Assembly: GCA_030146385.1 (NCBI GenBank)
Contig: JASLBX010000212.1
Location: forward strand, 1 to 10,883
Direction: 5' to 3'
Source of the DNA: Jiangellaceae bacterium
GTDB taxonomy: Bacteria; Actinomycetota; Actinomycetes; Jiangellales; Jiangellaceae
DNA length: 10,883 nt
In this document: one piece after another, positions 1 through 6,238 of the stretch
Layout: every line of letters begins with the position of its first letter
Numbering within the stretch: position 1 is the first letter of the stretch
Made by a program: the position numbers and the translations under genes
Notes under the pieces: model-generated
Databases searched by the model: none
What the model was told of the DNA's origin: nothing
Seen by the model: only the letters and a program-made list of their open reading frames with translations

Positions 1-616
1 GTTGCAGGTGGGGCAGTTGGTCGTGGCCGTCGGCAGCCCGCTGGGCCTCGCCGGCTCGGTGACCGCCGGAGTGGTCAGCGGTCTCGGCCGGTCGCTGCCG
101 ACGCAGAGCGGCCGCGCGGCGCGGGTCGTCGAGGACGTGATCCAGACGGACGCGGCTCTGAACCCGGGCAACTCCGGCGGAGCTCTGGTCACCTCGGACG
201 CGCAGGTCGTGGGGATCAACACAGCCGTGGCCGGCATCGGGCTGGGGCTGGCCGTCCCGATCAACTCCACCACTCGCCGGATCATCGGGACGCTCATGCG
301 CGAAGGCCGGGTGCGCCGTGCCTACCTCGGCCTGGTGAGCACTCCGACGCCGCTGCCTGCGTCGTTGGCCAACCGGGCCGGGCAGAAGCACGGCCTCCGA
401 ATCGTCGAGGTGGTTCGGGGCGCTCCGGCCGATCAGGCCGGCCTCAAGGCGGGAGATCTCGTGCTGTCGGCCGGACGGAAGCCGGTCGCCGAAGCGGAGA
501 GCCTACAGCGGTTGCTGTTCGACGACGCCATCGGCCAGCCACTGCCCATGACCGTCCTGCGCAACGGCGCCATGGTGGACGTCATCGCGATCCCCTCCGA
601 CCTCGAGCGCGTCTGA
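1..616 (+). CDS. HtrA/DegP-type serine protease with PDZ domain (5' partial)
   Basis: This is the C-terminal 204 residues of a trypsin-like protease of the HtrA/DegP (S1C) family, which degrades or surveys misfolded proteins outside the cytoplasmic membrane. The visible part begins inside the protease domain (VAVGSPLGLAGSVTAG). The catalytic serine is in GNSGGAL (visible Ser58), preceded by the typical QTDAALNP stretch, and the substrate-pocket strand GLGLAVPIN follows at about 80-88. A single PDZ domain spans roughly 105-200 (YLGL...GAPADQAGLKAGDLVLSAGRKPV). The catalytic His and Asp and any signal or membrane segment lie outside the window. The first in-frame triplet, TTG, is almost certainly an internal Leu codon, since family members have L-x-V-G here. 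The stop is TGA at 614-616. The family assignment is firm; the paralogue cannot be told. Confidence 0.93.
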   Translation, partial: LQVGQLVVAVGSPLGLAGSVTAGVVSGLGRSLPTQSGRAARVVEDVIQTDAALNPGNSGGALVTSDAQVVGINTAVAGIGLGLAVPINSTTRRIIGTLMREGRVRRAYLGLVSTPTPLPASLANRAGQKHGLRIVEVVRGAPADQAGLKAGDLVLSAGRKPVAEAESLQRLLFDDAIGQPLPMTVLRNGAMVDVIAIPSDLERV

Positions 617-639
617 CCTAGCCAATCGATTCGTAGGGA

Positions 640-673
640 CGACCGCCCGCCTGATATTCTTCTGCGGCGGTCG
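640..673 (+). terminator. Inverted repeat after the protease gene, possible terminator
   Basis: CGACCGCC (640-647) and GGCGGTCG (666-673) form a perfect 8-bp stem around an 18-nt loop, starting 23 nt after the protease stop. There is no T-run after it, so a classical intrinsic terminator is not shown. The loop holds a TGATATTCT motif that looks like the tRNA promoter, so the repeat could instead be an operator. Confidence 0.4.
652..660 (+). promoter_or_regulatory. Candidate extended -10 promoter of tRNA-Asn
   Basis: TGATATTCT matches an extended -10 (TG-n-TATTCT, with TAnnnT). It ends 28 nt before the first tRNA base, leaving room for a transcription start near 667 and a leader of about 20 nt for RNase P to remove. 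No good -35 box is visible 17-18 nt upstream, which fits an extended -10 promoter. Confidence 0.4.
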
Positions 674-688
674 ACGAGTGCGGCCCAT

Positions 689-761
689 TCCCCCGTAGCT
701 CAATTGGCAGAGCGCCCGGCTGTTAACCGGTAGGTTGTTGGTTCGAGTCCAACCGGGGGAG
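689..761 (+). tRNA. tRNA-Asn (anticodon GTT)
   Basis: A complete 73-nt cloverleaf can be folded by eye. The acceptor stem TCCCCCG (689-695) pairs with CGGGGGA (754-760), with G761 as discriminator. The D stem is GCTC/GAGC (698-701/710-713). The anticodon GTT (722-724) sits in a CTGTTAA loop. The T arm is GTTGG-TTCGAGT-CCAAC (737-753). The outermost anticodon-stem pair is a C-U mismatch (715/731) and the other four pairs are intact. The 3' CCA is not encoded (CCC follows), so it must be added by the nucleotidyltransferase. The gene decodes AAC and AAT. Confidence 0.97.
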
Positions 762-864
762 CCCCTCAGCTCCACCACTCAACACCGTAGGTCAGTGGGC
801 ACGTCAGTGTTCCGGCCGCGGCTTTCCTCCCATCAGTCGATGAGTTTGCCCCTGCGGGCCCGTC

Positions 865-870
865 TATACA
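865..870 (+). promoter_or_regulatory. Candidate -10 box for the RibD-like gene
   Basis: TATACA is an A/T-rich hexamer 29 nt before the chosen ATG, in an otherwise GC-rich leader. It would put transcription start near 877 and leave about 20 nt of 5' UTR containing GAGGAG. The -35 region 17-18 nt upstream (TGAGTT or GAGTTT) is poor, so this is tentative. Confidence 0.3.
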
Positions 871-899
871 GCGACACTTCACGACCGCGAGGAGAGATG

Positions 900-1547
900 A
901 TGGGCAAGCTGATCGTCACCGAGTTCGTGACGCTCGACGGTGTGGCACAGGCGCCAGGGGAACCCGACGAGGACCGCGATGGCGGATTCAACCACGGAGG
1001 GTGGCAGGCGCCGCTGCTGGACCAGGAGTCCGGCAATGCCATGTACGAGCAAGCCAGGAGCATGGACGCCCTGCTCCTCGGGCGAAGGACGTATGACGTC
1101 TTCGCCGCCTACTGGCCCAACGCCCCGCAGGAGATCCCATTCACCGGCCTGCTCAACCGGGTACCGAAGTATGTGGCCAGCCGCACATTGACCGAACCGC
1201 TCGGGTGGCAGGGGGCGACGCTGGTCAGCGGCGACCTCGCCGAGAGCATCTCCACCCTCAAGGACCGTTACGACGAAGTCCACGTCATCGGCAGTCTCGA
1301 TCTGGTCCAGTCACTGCTGAGTCTCGGCTCGGTTGATCGGTTGAACCTGTGGATCTATCCGCTGCTGCTCGGCAGCGGCAAGCAGGTCTTCGCCGGCGGC
1401 ACCGTGCCCGCAGCGCTGCGCCTGATCGAGTCCGTGACTTACGCCAACGGCACGTTGCAGCTCGCCTATGAGACCGCAGGAGTGCCGACGTACGGCAACC
1501 TCGCCGTCGAAGAGGAGGACCTGAAGCGCCTCTCCGGAACCGACTAG
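900..1547 (+). CDS. Dihydrofolate reductase-fold protein (RibD C-terminal family)
   Basis: This 215-residue protein belongs to the RibD C-terminal/dihydrofolate reductase-like superfamily, mostly uncharacterised NAD(P)H-dependent oxidoreductases in actinomycetes. Landmarks run in the usual order: an N-terminal strand and active-site loop (KLIVTEFVTLDGVAQAPG, 3-20), LLLGRRTYDVFAAYWP (58-72), the nucleotide-loop region VHVIGSLDLVQSLL (127-140) and IYPLLLGSGKQVF (152-164). The usual GSG at the nucleotide loop reads GSL here. ATG900 is preferred to ATG897 because the Shine-Dalgarno GAGGAG (889-894) sits 5 nt from it but only 2 nt from 897. An in-frame opening reaches back to 735 but overlaps the tRNA and is not credible as coding. 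The gene stands alone and its 3' end faces the response regulator 20 nt away. Substrate and role are unknown; the name does not imply folate metabolism. Confidence 0.88.
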   Translation: MGKLIVTEFVTLDGVAQAPGEPDEDRDGGFNHGGWQAPLLDQESGNAMYEQARSMDALLLGRRTYDVFAAYWPNAPQEIPFTGLLNRVPKYVASRTLTEPLGWQGATLVSGDLAESISTLKDRYDEVHVIGSLDLVQSLLSLGSVDRLNLWIYPLLLGSGKQVFAGGTVPAALRLIESVTYANGTLQLAYETAGVPTYGNLAVEEEDLKRLSGTD

Positions 1548-1567
1548 CGCGGGGGAGCCGCACCTCC

Positions 1568-2242
1568 TTATTCGCCGGGGTGGACGAGTCCAGTCTCGTA
1601 TGCGACAACAACGGCCTGGGCGCGGTCCCGAAGATCCAGCTTGCTGAGGATGCGGCCCACGTGCGTCTTCACCGTCTGCTCCGCGAGCACGAGCTTTTCG
1701 GCGATCTCCCCGTTCGACAAACCCCGGGCTATCAGCTTGAGCACCTCGATCTCCCGCGGAGTCAGGACGCGCATCCGCTCCGGGTTCGGCCGCTCCCGCA
1801 CCGGTCGCGTGGCGAAATCGGCGATCAACGTCCGCGTCACCGACGGCGCCAGCAGCGCATCGCCGGCCGCCACTACCCGGACGGCGCGGATGAGCTCGTC
1901 GGCCGGTGCGTCCTTGAGTAAGAAGCCACTGGCGCCCGCGCGAAGCGCCTCGTAGACGTAGTCGTCCAGGTCGAACGTGGTCAACATGACGACCTTAGGG
2001 TGGCGCAGGCCGGGCGCGCGGAGAATCCGGCGCGTGGCCTCCAGGCCGTCGACCTCGGGCATGCGGACGTCCATCAGCACGATGTCCGGTATCAGCCGGC
2101 GGACCGCCTCTGCCGCGTCCGCGCCGTCGGCGGCGTCCCCGACCACCTCGATGTCCGGCTGGGCGGCGAGTAGCGCGCCGAAGCCCTGGCGCACCATCGC
2201 CTGGTCGTCGACGATCAGCACCTTGATCGGGTGTTCGCTCAC
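1568..2242 (-). CDS. NarL/LuxR-family response regulator
   Basis: This 224-residue DNA-binding regulator is the partner of the histidine kinase encoded just upstream. The receiver domain (about 6-125) has the acidic pair Asp12/Asp13 (VLIVDDQ), the phospho-acceptor Asp58 (IVLMDVRMPE), the switch Thr88/Thr89 (MLTTFD) and Lys110 (GFLLKDAP), so all phosphotransfer residues are present. The LuxR-type helix-turn-helix spans about 159-215 (LTPREIEVLKLIARGLSNGEIAEKL, then EQTVKTHVGRILSKL). Its ATG overlaps the kinase stop as ATGA, indicating translational coupling. Phosphorylation should promote dimerisation and binding to target promoters. The nearest candidate target is the divergent region 4054-4242, though no operator is proven. 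The 3' end is convergent with the RibD-like gene. Confidence 0.95.
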   Translation of the reverse strand: MSEHPIKVLIVDDQAMVRQGFGALLAAQPDIEVVGDAADGADAAEAVRRLIPDIVLMDVRMPEVDGLEATRRILRAPGLRHPKVVMLTTFDLDDYVYEALRAGASGFLLKDAPADELIRAVRVVAAGDALLAPSVTRTLIADFATRPVRERPNPERMRVLTPREIEVLKLIARGLSNGEIAEKLVLAEQTVKTHVGRILSKLDLRDRAQAVVVAYETGLVHPGE

Positions 2243-4053
2243 GACATCCCGTCTCCTGGCTCGACCGGCAGGTCGGCAACCACCTCGAACCCGCCATCTC
2301 TGGTGGCACCAGTGCGCAGCGCACCTCCCACGGCCGCTGCCCGCTCACGCATTCCGGTGATCCCGTGACCGGCGAGGCCAGGAGTCACGGGCTCCACCGG
2401 CGGTTGATTGTGCACGCGAATCGCCAACCCGGAATCCGAGTATGTGACGACCACCGACACCTCGGCTCCCGGCGCGTGCCGGGCCGCGTTGGCCAGCGCC
2501 TCCTGAACGATCCGGTACGCGGACACGCTGGTCATCGCACTGACCGGGCGGATCTCGCCACGGTACTCCAGCGTCACCGAGGCACCGGACCGTTGCCCGC
2601 CGTCCACCAGATCGGCAATCTGATCGATGGTGGGCTGCGGCGCCGTCTGTGGGCCGTCGCCGTTGCCACGGAGCACACCGAGCAAACCCCGAACCTCGTT
2701 GAGCGCTTCGCGCGCCGAACTGCTGATCGACGCAAACTCCCGGCGCGCGTCGTCCGGCAGATTCTCCAGGCGGTACGGCGCGCTCTCGGCCTGGACGACG
2801 ACCATCGACATGTGGTGCGCCACTACGTCGTGGAGGTCGCGTGCGATGCGTGCCCTCTCCTCAAGGACGGTCCGCCGCGCCTTCTCCAGCTCGCTTAGCT
2901 CGGTCTGGTGCTCGAGACTCCGGGCGACCTGACGCCGCGTCCGCACGAGGTCTCCGATGAACGCAACAATGGTGGCGACCGCGATCAAGGTGGTGGCGGT
3001 GCCGGAGTTCTCCGGCAGCCCGGCCGACATCACCAGGACGGACGTCAACCAGACCCAGATCGTCGTCCACCGATCGTGCCGGACGCAGACGAGGAACAGC
3101 GAGCCGAGCCACACCCATTGGAGGGTCGGTGGCCAGGTGATCGCCGCCGAGGTTGCGGCTGGCGTCGCCACGATTGCCAAGATCACGGCGGCGAGGGTGA
3201 TGATTCGCCACCCGATGAGAATCCGGTCCCGGATCAGACCGACCGGCAAGGCGATCGAGGCGGCAACAACAGGCAGCACGAGGTCGTGGACGATGAGGTT
3301 GTCCCTGACATCGGCCAACGCGATCGCGAACACGCCGACGGCCAGCATCCACGGACCCGTGGTCCGCAACCACTGCAGCCACGACCGATCACCGAGGAAC
3401 CGCTGCGCGAACGGCCGGCCCCCTCGCGGAGAGGCGGGCCAGCCCAAGAAGGCCGTGCGGAAGCTGCGCCGCAGATCACCTGCCCAGTCCGGAGGCAGCT
3501 GGATCCCTTCCGCCTGTGCCGTCGTCGGGGACTCGGTGGAGAGGAAGCGCGTCGCTGCGCCACCAATGGCGACCGCGGTCACAGCCAGGACCCACCCGGC
3601 ATGCTCGTCCGATAGTGTTCCGAACAGAGCGGCCGTCGCGGCCCAGGCACCCAGCTTCAGGACCACCTCGCGGTCGAGATGCACGTTTCGCGGAGGCCGG
3701 AGCGCGATCAGGGCGAACAGGAGCGCAAGCAGCACGATGCCGTGGATCGGCGGCCACGGCCACGGGTCATCGTCCAGGATCGGGAACACCTGAGACACCA
3801 GCAGCGCCGAGCTCGCGGAGACCAGCCAGCCGAGCAGTGGCCGGGTGAGTATCAGGACGAACGGCAGCGCGGCCGCCGCGGCCACGAGTGGCAACAGTCC
3901 ACCTTCGACGGCCTCGACGTCGAGGACCTCTGGTGCGCTCTGGATCGCAAGAATGAAGATGACGAGCGCCGCCGCCCACGGGAGCCACCTTCTGCCATTC
4001 GCGTTGATCCACGCGTAGGCGCGCTCGCGCATGGACACCGGCTGCTCCATCAC
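2239..4053 (-). CDS. Sensor histidine kinase with apparently duplicated membrane sensor
   Basis: This 604-residue membrane histidine kinase has the DesK/NarX-type HisKA_3 core. The dimerisation/phospho-acceptor segment ERARIARDLHDVVAHHMS (399-416) carries His408. The ATP-binding domain (about 505-600) shows the N box IVQEALANAARHAPG (Asn522) and a glycine-rich GHGITGMRERAAAVGG (562-577). The N-terminal 380 residues are mostly hydrophobic and look like two related blocks, about 22-172 and 231-382. Each has a PW..AV start, an LP(L/V)VAA..ALP helix (54-63 and 260-270), a W-PP turn (100-102 and 307-309) and a further hydrophobic pair. One-sensor relatives are generally near 400 residues. A soluble stretch (173-225) joins the blocks. 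The start is GTG4053 (ATG4050 adjacent): no clear Shine-Dalgarno is present, but a -10-like TACTCT lies 6 nt upstream, which suggests a leaderless transcript. It overlaps the regulator by 4 nt. The signal sensed is unknown; a membrane or envelope state is plausible. Confidence 0.94.
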   Translation of the reverse strand: MMEQPVSMRERAYAWINANGRRWLPWAAALVIFILAIQSAPEVLDVEAVEGGLLPLVAAAAALPFVLILTRPLLGWLVSASSALLVSQVFPILDDDPWPWPPIHGIVLLALLFALIALRPPRNVHLDREVVLKLGAWAATAALFGTLSDEHAGWVLAVTAVAIGGAATRFLSTESPTTAQAEGIQLPPDWAGDLRRSFRTAFLGWPASPRGGRPFAQRFLGDRSWLQWLRTTGPWMLAVGVFAIALADVRDNLIVHDLVLPVVAASIALPVGLIRDRILIGWRIITLAAVILAIVATPAATSAAITWPPTLQWVWLGSLFLVCVRHDRWTTIWVWLTSVLVMSAGLPENSGTATTLIAVATIVAFIGDLVRTRRQVARSLEHQTELSELEKARRTVLEERARIARDLHDVVAHHMSMVVVQAESAPYRLENLPDDARREFASISSSAREALNEVRGLLGVLRGNGDGPQTAPQPTIDQIADLVDGGQRSGASVTLEYRGEIRPVSAMTSVSAYRIVQEALANAARHAPGAEVSVVVTYSDSGLAIRVHNQPPVEPVTPGLAGHGITGMRERAAAVGGALRTGATRDGGFEVVADLPVEPGDGMS

Positions 4054-4059
4054 CCGGCC

Positions 4060-4065
4060 AGAGTA
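4060..4065 (-). promoter_or_regulatory. Candidate leaderless -10 for the kinase-regulator operon
   Basis: On the minus strand TACTCT (TAnnnT) is followed by six bases and then the GTG start of the kinase. This is the spacing expected when transcription begins at the start codon, and no Shine-Dalgarno is visible. The -35 region is not recognisable. Confidence 0.4.
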
Positions 4066-4119
4066 GGGGCATGGTCACCGCGACGTCGTCGTACTGAGGT
4101 CGGCATTTCTCGCCCGGAG

Positions 4120-4137
4120 GTAGTACCCGAGAGCTAC
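4120..4137. promoter_or_regulatory. Possible operator in the divergent promoter region
   Basis: GTAG (4120-4123) and CTAC (4134-4137) form a short inverted repeat with a 10-nt spacer between the divergent kinase and phospholipase genes. It is the most symmetrical A/T-containing element here and could be a response-regulator site. Arms of four bases are weak evidence. Confidence 0.2.
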
Positions 4138-4158
4138 TGGCAGGACGGCTCTGTGGCG

Positions 4159-4189
4159 TGACGACCGGCCGCGGCCGCGTCCCTAGCGT
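4159..4189 (+). promoter_or_regulatory. Weak promoter candidate for the phospholipase operon
   Basis: TGACGA (4159-4164) resembles a -35 element and TAGCGT (4184-4189) fits TAnnnT. The 19-nt spacer is slightly long, so the start near 4196 is only a suggestion. Confidence 0.22.
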
Positions 4190-4200
4190 CCCCTCCTGAT

Positions 4201-4235
4201 CGCCGCGAACCGCGCGGCGTCACACCGGGAGGGAG
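4201..4235 (+). promoter_or_regulatory. Leader hairpin and strong Shine-Dalgarno of the phospholipase gene
   Basis: CGCCGCG (4201-4207) and CGCGGCG (4213-4219) form a perfect 7-bp stem with a 5-nt loop. Seven bases later comes GGGAGGGAG (4227-4235), a purine-rich ribosome binding site ending 7 nt before ATG4243. The site itself decides the start. The hairpin may affect mRNA stability or ribosome access. Confidence 0.5.
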
Positions 4236-4242
4236 CTTCGCG

Positions 4243-4902
4243 ATGCTCGGACGCCTGGGCCTGGCAATGGCGGTCGTCGTCGCCGCATTCGCAATCACAG
4301 GTATCGGGACGCACAAGCCGGAGACCAGCGGCCCGGAGAGCCGCGCCGCTGCGCATGCGGTCGCCGTGGTCACCGGATTGGTGGACGGCGACCCCGCCTC
4401 GGCGATTCCGGCCGAGTTTCGCGACGTCATGGGCTACCAGCCCGTCGAGGCGACGGCGCCCGACGGCACACCGATGGTGGTCAAGCCGGCCGGGGACTGC
4501 TCGTCGATGTTCGGAGCGACCACATTCGACTTCGGCCTGGCGTGCAAGCAGCACGACCTCGGGTACGACCTGCTGCGGTACGCGGGGCGCACCGGCGGCG
4601 AGCTCGGCCCCTGGGCCCGGAGGGCGATCGACGAGCGACTCGCGGCCGCCATGGAGGAACAGTGTGCCGCCGTCGACGGCGGGCCGGCATGCCACGCGGT
4701 GGCGTGGATCTTCGATCGCGCGGTGCAGGCCAATTCGTGGCGGCAGGGCCAAGGCGTGCCGGTGCCGGAGCAGGGCGCGCCGTACGTCGCGGCCAGCGGG
4801 CTGATCAGTGCCGCGGTTGCCGGCCCGCCGATTGTCGGATGGCTCCGGGCTCGCACGAGACAAACGCGTCCGGCGGCGATGGGCACGGTGGCGTCCCGAT
4901 GA
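4243..4902 (+). CDS. Prokaryotic phospholipase A2, secreted or membrane-anchored
   Basis: This 219-residue protein contains the short prokaryotic phospholipase A2 fold, which releases the sn-2 fatty acid from phospholipids with Ca2+. The catalytic motif ACKQHDLGYD gives the His104-Asp105 dyad three residues after Cys101, as in the Streptomyces violaceoruber enzyme. Two cysteine pairs match that enzyme's disulfide pattern: Cys86/Cys101 flanking the Ca2+/active-site loop and Cys141/Cys150 around the helix turn before AW. Asp85 is a candidate Ca2+ ligand. Residues 1-22 are a signal or anchor helix (LGLAMAVVVAAFAITGIG). The domain is about 80-165. Unlike the small secreted enzymes, it continues into a second hydrophobic segment (about 181-200) followed by an Arg-rich tail (LRARTRQTR), which could anchor it to the membrane. 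It overlaps the acyltransferase by ATGA. Substrate specificity is unknown. Confidence 0.87.
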   Translation: MLGRLGLAMAVVVAAFAITGIGTHKPETSGPESRAAAHAVAVVTGLVDGDPASAIPAEFRDVMGYQPVEATAPDGTPMVVKPAGDCSSMFGATTFDFGLACKQHDLGYDLLRYAGRTGGELGPWARRAIDERLAAAMEEQCAAVDGGPACHAVAWIFDRAVQANSWRQGQGVPVPEQGAPYVAASGLISAAVAGPPIVGWLRARTRQTRPAAMGTVASR

Positions 4903-6179
4903 AGCTCCAGGACGCTACGCCCGCCGGCCGCGACCGCGCGATCGACTTCATTCGGGCCGCGAGCCTGGTCGTGGTGATCCTCGGCCACTGGCTGATGGCC
5001 TCCGTGACCGTCACCGAGGCGGGAGTCCGCGGCGGCAGCGCGCTCGCCGAACTGCCGTGGCTGACTCCCCTGACCTGGCTGCTCCAGGTGATGCCGCTGT
5101 TCTTCGTCGCGGGCGGGTTCGCCAACCTGGCCTCGTGGCGTGGGGTGCGGCGCCGCGGTGGTGGATACGCGACCTACGCGTACGTCCGGGTCACCCGGCT
5201 CATGCGGCCGACGCTGGTGTTCGTGACCGCTGCGCCGCTCGTGCTGTTTGTCCTGCCGGCAGTCGGCGTCGGCTCCGGCGAGGTAGGTCTCACCGGCGGC
5301 CTGCTCGGCCAGCCGCTGTGGTTCCTCGGCGTGTACGTGCTGGTCACTGCGCTGGCGCCGGCGTTCGCTGCGTGGCACGAACGCCGGCCGGTCACTGCGC
5401 TGATGTGGCTCGGTCTCATGGCTGTCGGGACGGACGTCGCCCGCTTCGCCGGATACGAGCAGGTGGGCTACCTGAATTTCGGATTCGTGTGGCTCTTCGC
5501 CCAGCAGCTGGGCTTCTGGTACGCGGACGGACGACGGCTGCCTCGGCGGGTGCTGTGGGCGATGCTGGCCGGGTCGATCGGCGTGCTTGCGATCCTCACC
5601 GGGCCGGGGCCGTACCCGCTCAGCATGGTCGGGCTCCCCGGCGAGATGTCGAACATGAACCCGCCGACGGTGTGCCTGCTGGTGCTGACGGTCGGTCAGG
5701 TGGCTGCGCTCGTGCTGGTGCGGCGCCGGCTCGCGGGTTGGTTGGAGGGGGCCCGGCCCTGGTCGGCCGTCGTCCTGATCGGCTCGATGGCCATGACTCT
5801 GTACGTGTGGCACCTGCCGGTCCTGGTGCTCGGTTTCGGTGTTCTGCTGTGGCTGGATGTCCCACTGGCGGAGGCGGGTACCGCGGCCTGGTGGGTGAGC
5901 CGTCCGGTGTGGTGCGCGGTACTGGCGGCGATTCTTGCCGCACTCGCGGTACGGCTCGCCCGGGTCGAGCGAAGCCTCGCTCGTCAGGAATTCGCTGTGA
6001 GTGGCAATGCGGCGACTGCCTTCCTGGGAATGCTTTGTGTTTCGGCGGGATTGTTCGGCGTGGTTCTGGGAGGGCTGGCGCCATCGACGTCCCTGGTCAT
6101 CAGCCTTGCCGCCATGCTCTCCGGTCTCGCGCTGACAGCGCATGCAGCCCGGCCGTGCCACCCGGTCTACATACACTAG
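4899..6179 (+). CDS. Multi-pass membrane acyltransferase (acyltransferase-3 type)
   Basis: This 426-residue integral membrane protein is of the acyltransferase-3 superfamily, which O-acylates sugars, peptidoglycan, lipids or other envelope molecules. The N-terminal signature RAIDFIRAASLVVVILGHW (13-31) supplies the conserved Arg19 and the presumed catalytic His30. RVTRLMRP (97-104) gives the second conserved Arg cluster. About ten to twelve hydrophobic helices follow, including MPLFFVAGGFAN (65-76), PLWFLGVYVLVTALAP (139-154) and, near the end, LYVWHLPVL (301-309), a characteristic motif. Two further helices (about 371-413) lie beyond that motif, and codon usage in their stretch (about 5985-6110) is visibly less GC-biased. 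ATG4899 overlaps the phospholipase stop, so the two are probably co-translated. Donor and acceptor are unknown; re-acylation of lysolipids made by the neighbour is only a hypothesis. Confidence 0.87.
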   Translation: MKLQDATPAGRDRAIDFIRAASLVVVILGHWLMASVTVTEAGVRGGSALAELPWLTPLTWLLQVMPLFFVAGGFANLASWRGVRRRGGGYATYAYVRVTRLMRPTLVFVTAAPLVLFVLPAVGVGSGEVGLTGGLLGQPLWFLGVYVLVTALAPAFAAWHERRPVTALMWLGLMAVGTDVARFAGYEQVGYLNFGFVWLFAQQLGFWYADGRRLPRRVLWAMLAGSIGVLAILTGPGPYPLSMVGLPGEMSNMNPPTVCLLVLTVGQVAALVLVRRRLAGWLEGARPWSAVVLIGSMAMTLYVWHLPVLVLGFGVLLWLDVPLAEAGTAAWWVSRPVWCAVLAAILAALAVRLARVERSLARQEFAVSGNAATAFLGMLCVSAGLFGVVLGGLAPSTSLVISLAAMLSGLALTAHAARPCHPVYIH

Positions 6180-6187
6180 GGGGGTAT
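6171..6187. promoter_or_regulatory. CsoR-like copper operator upstream of copZ
   Basis: ATACACTAGGGGGGTAT (reverse complement ATACCCCCCTAGTGTAT) has ATAC/GTAT arms flanking a G tract, the form of operator bound by CsoR copper repressors, which leave DNA when they bind Cu+. It lies 51 nt before the copZ start and spans the acyltransferase TAG stop (6177-6179). A -10-like TATGGT (6185-6190) overlaps its right edge, so binding would block polymerase. No csoR gene is in the window. Confidence 0.62.
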
Positions 6188-6238
6188 GGTGTAGGCTGCG
6201 ACGCAGTGGCAAATTCCACCCGAGGCGAGGAGATCTTC

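Noticed and set aside
689..761. tRNA-Asn as a genomic-island integration site
   Set aside because: No integrase gene, phage gene or repeat of the tRNA 3' end is found in the window.
791..809. Direct repeat GTCAGTG twice, starts 12 nt apart, downstream of the tRNA
   Set aside because: Two copies of 7 nt are not enough to support an attachment site or operator, and no integrase or tRNA 3'-end duplication is seen nearby.
735..899. Upstream extension of the RibD-like gene to position 735
   Set aside because: It would overlap the tRNA 3' half, and the family N-terminus plus GAGGAG place the start at 900.
1548..1567. GCGG...CCGC mini-hairpin between the convergent RibD-like and response regulator genes
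   Set aside because: A 4-bp stem without a T-run is too weak to call a terminator.
4167..4178. GGCCGCGGCC palindrome and overlapping NotI-type site
   Set aside because: Short GC-only palindromes are expected by chance at this GC content; no protein site is suggested.
4434..6212. 592-codon open frame on the minus strand opposite the phospholipase and acyltransferase genes
   Set aside because: Its product is Arg/His/Pro/Gln-rich low-complexity sequence with no recognisable motif, whereas the plus strand encodes clear families with matching starts. It is a by-product of strong third-position GC bias.
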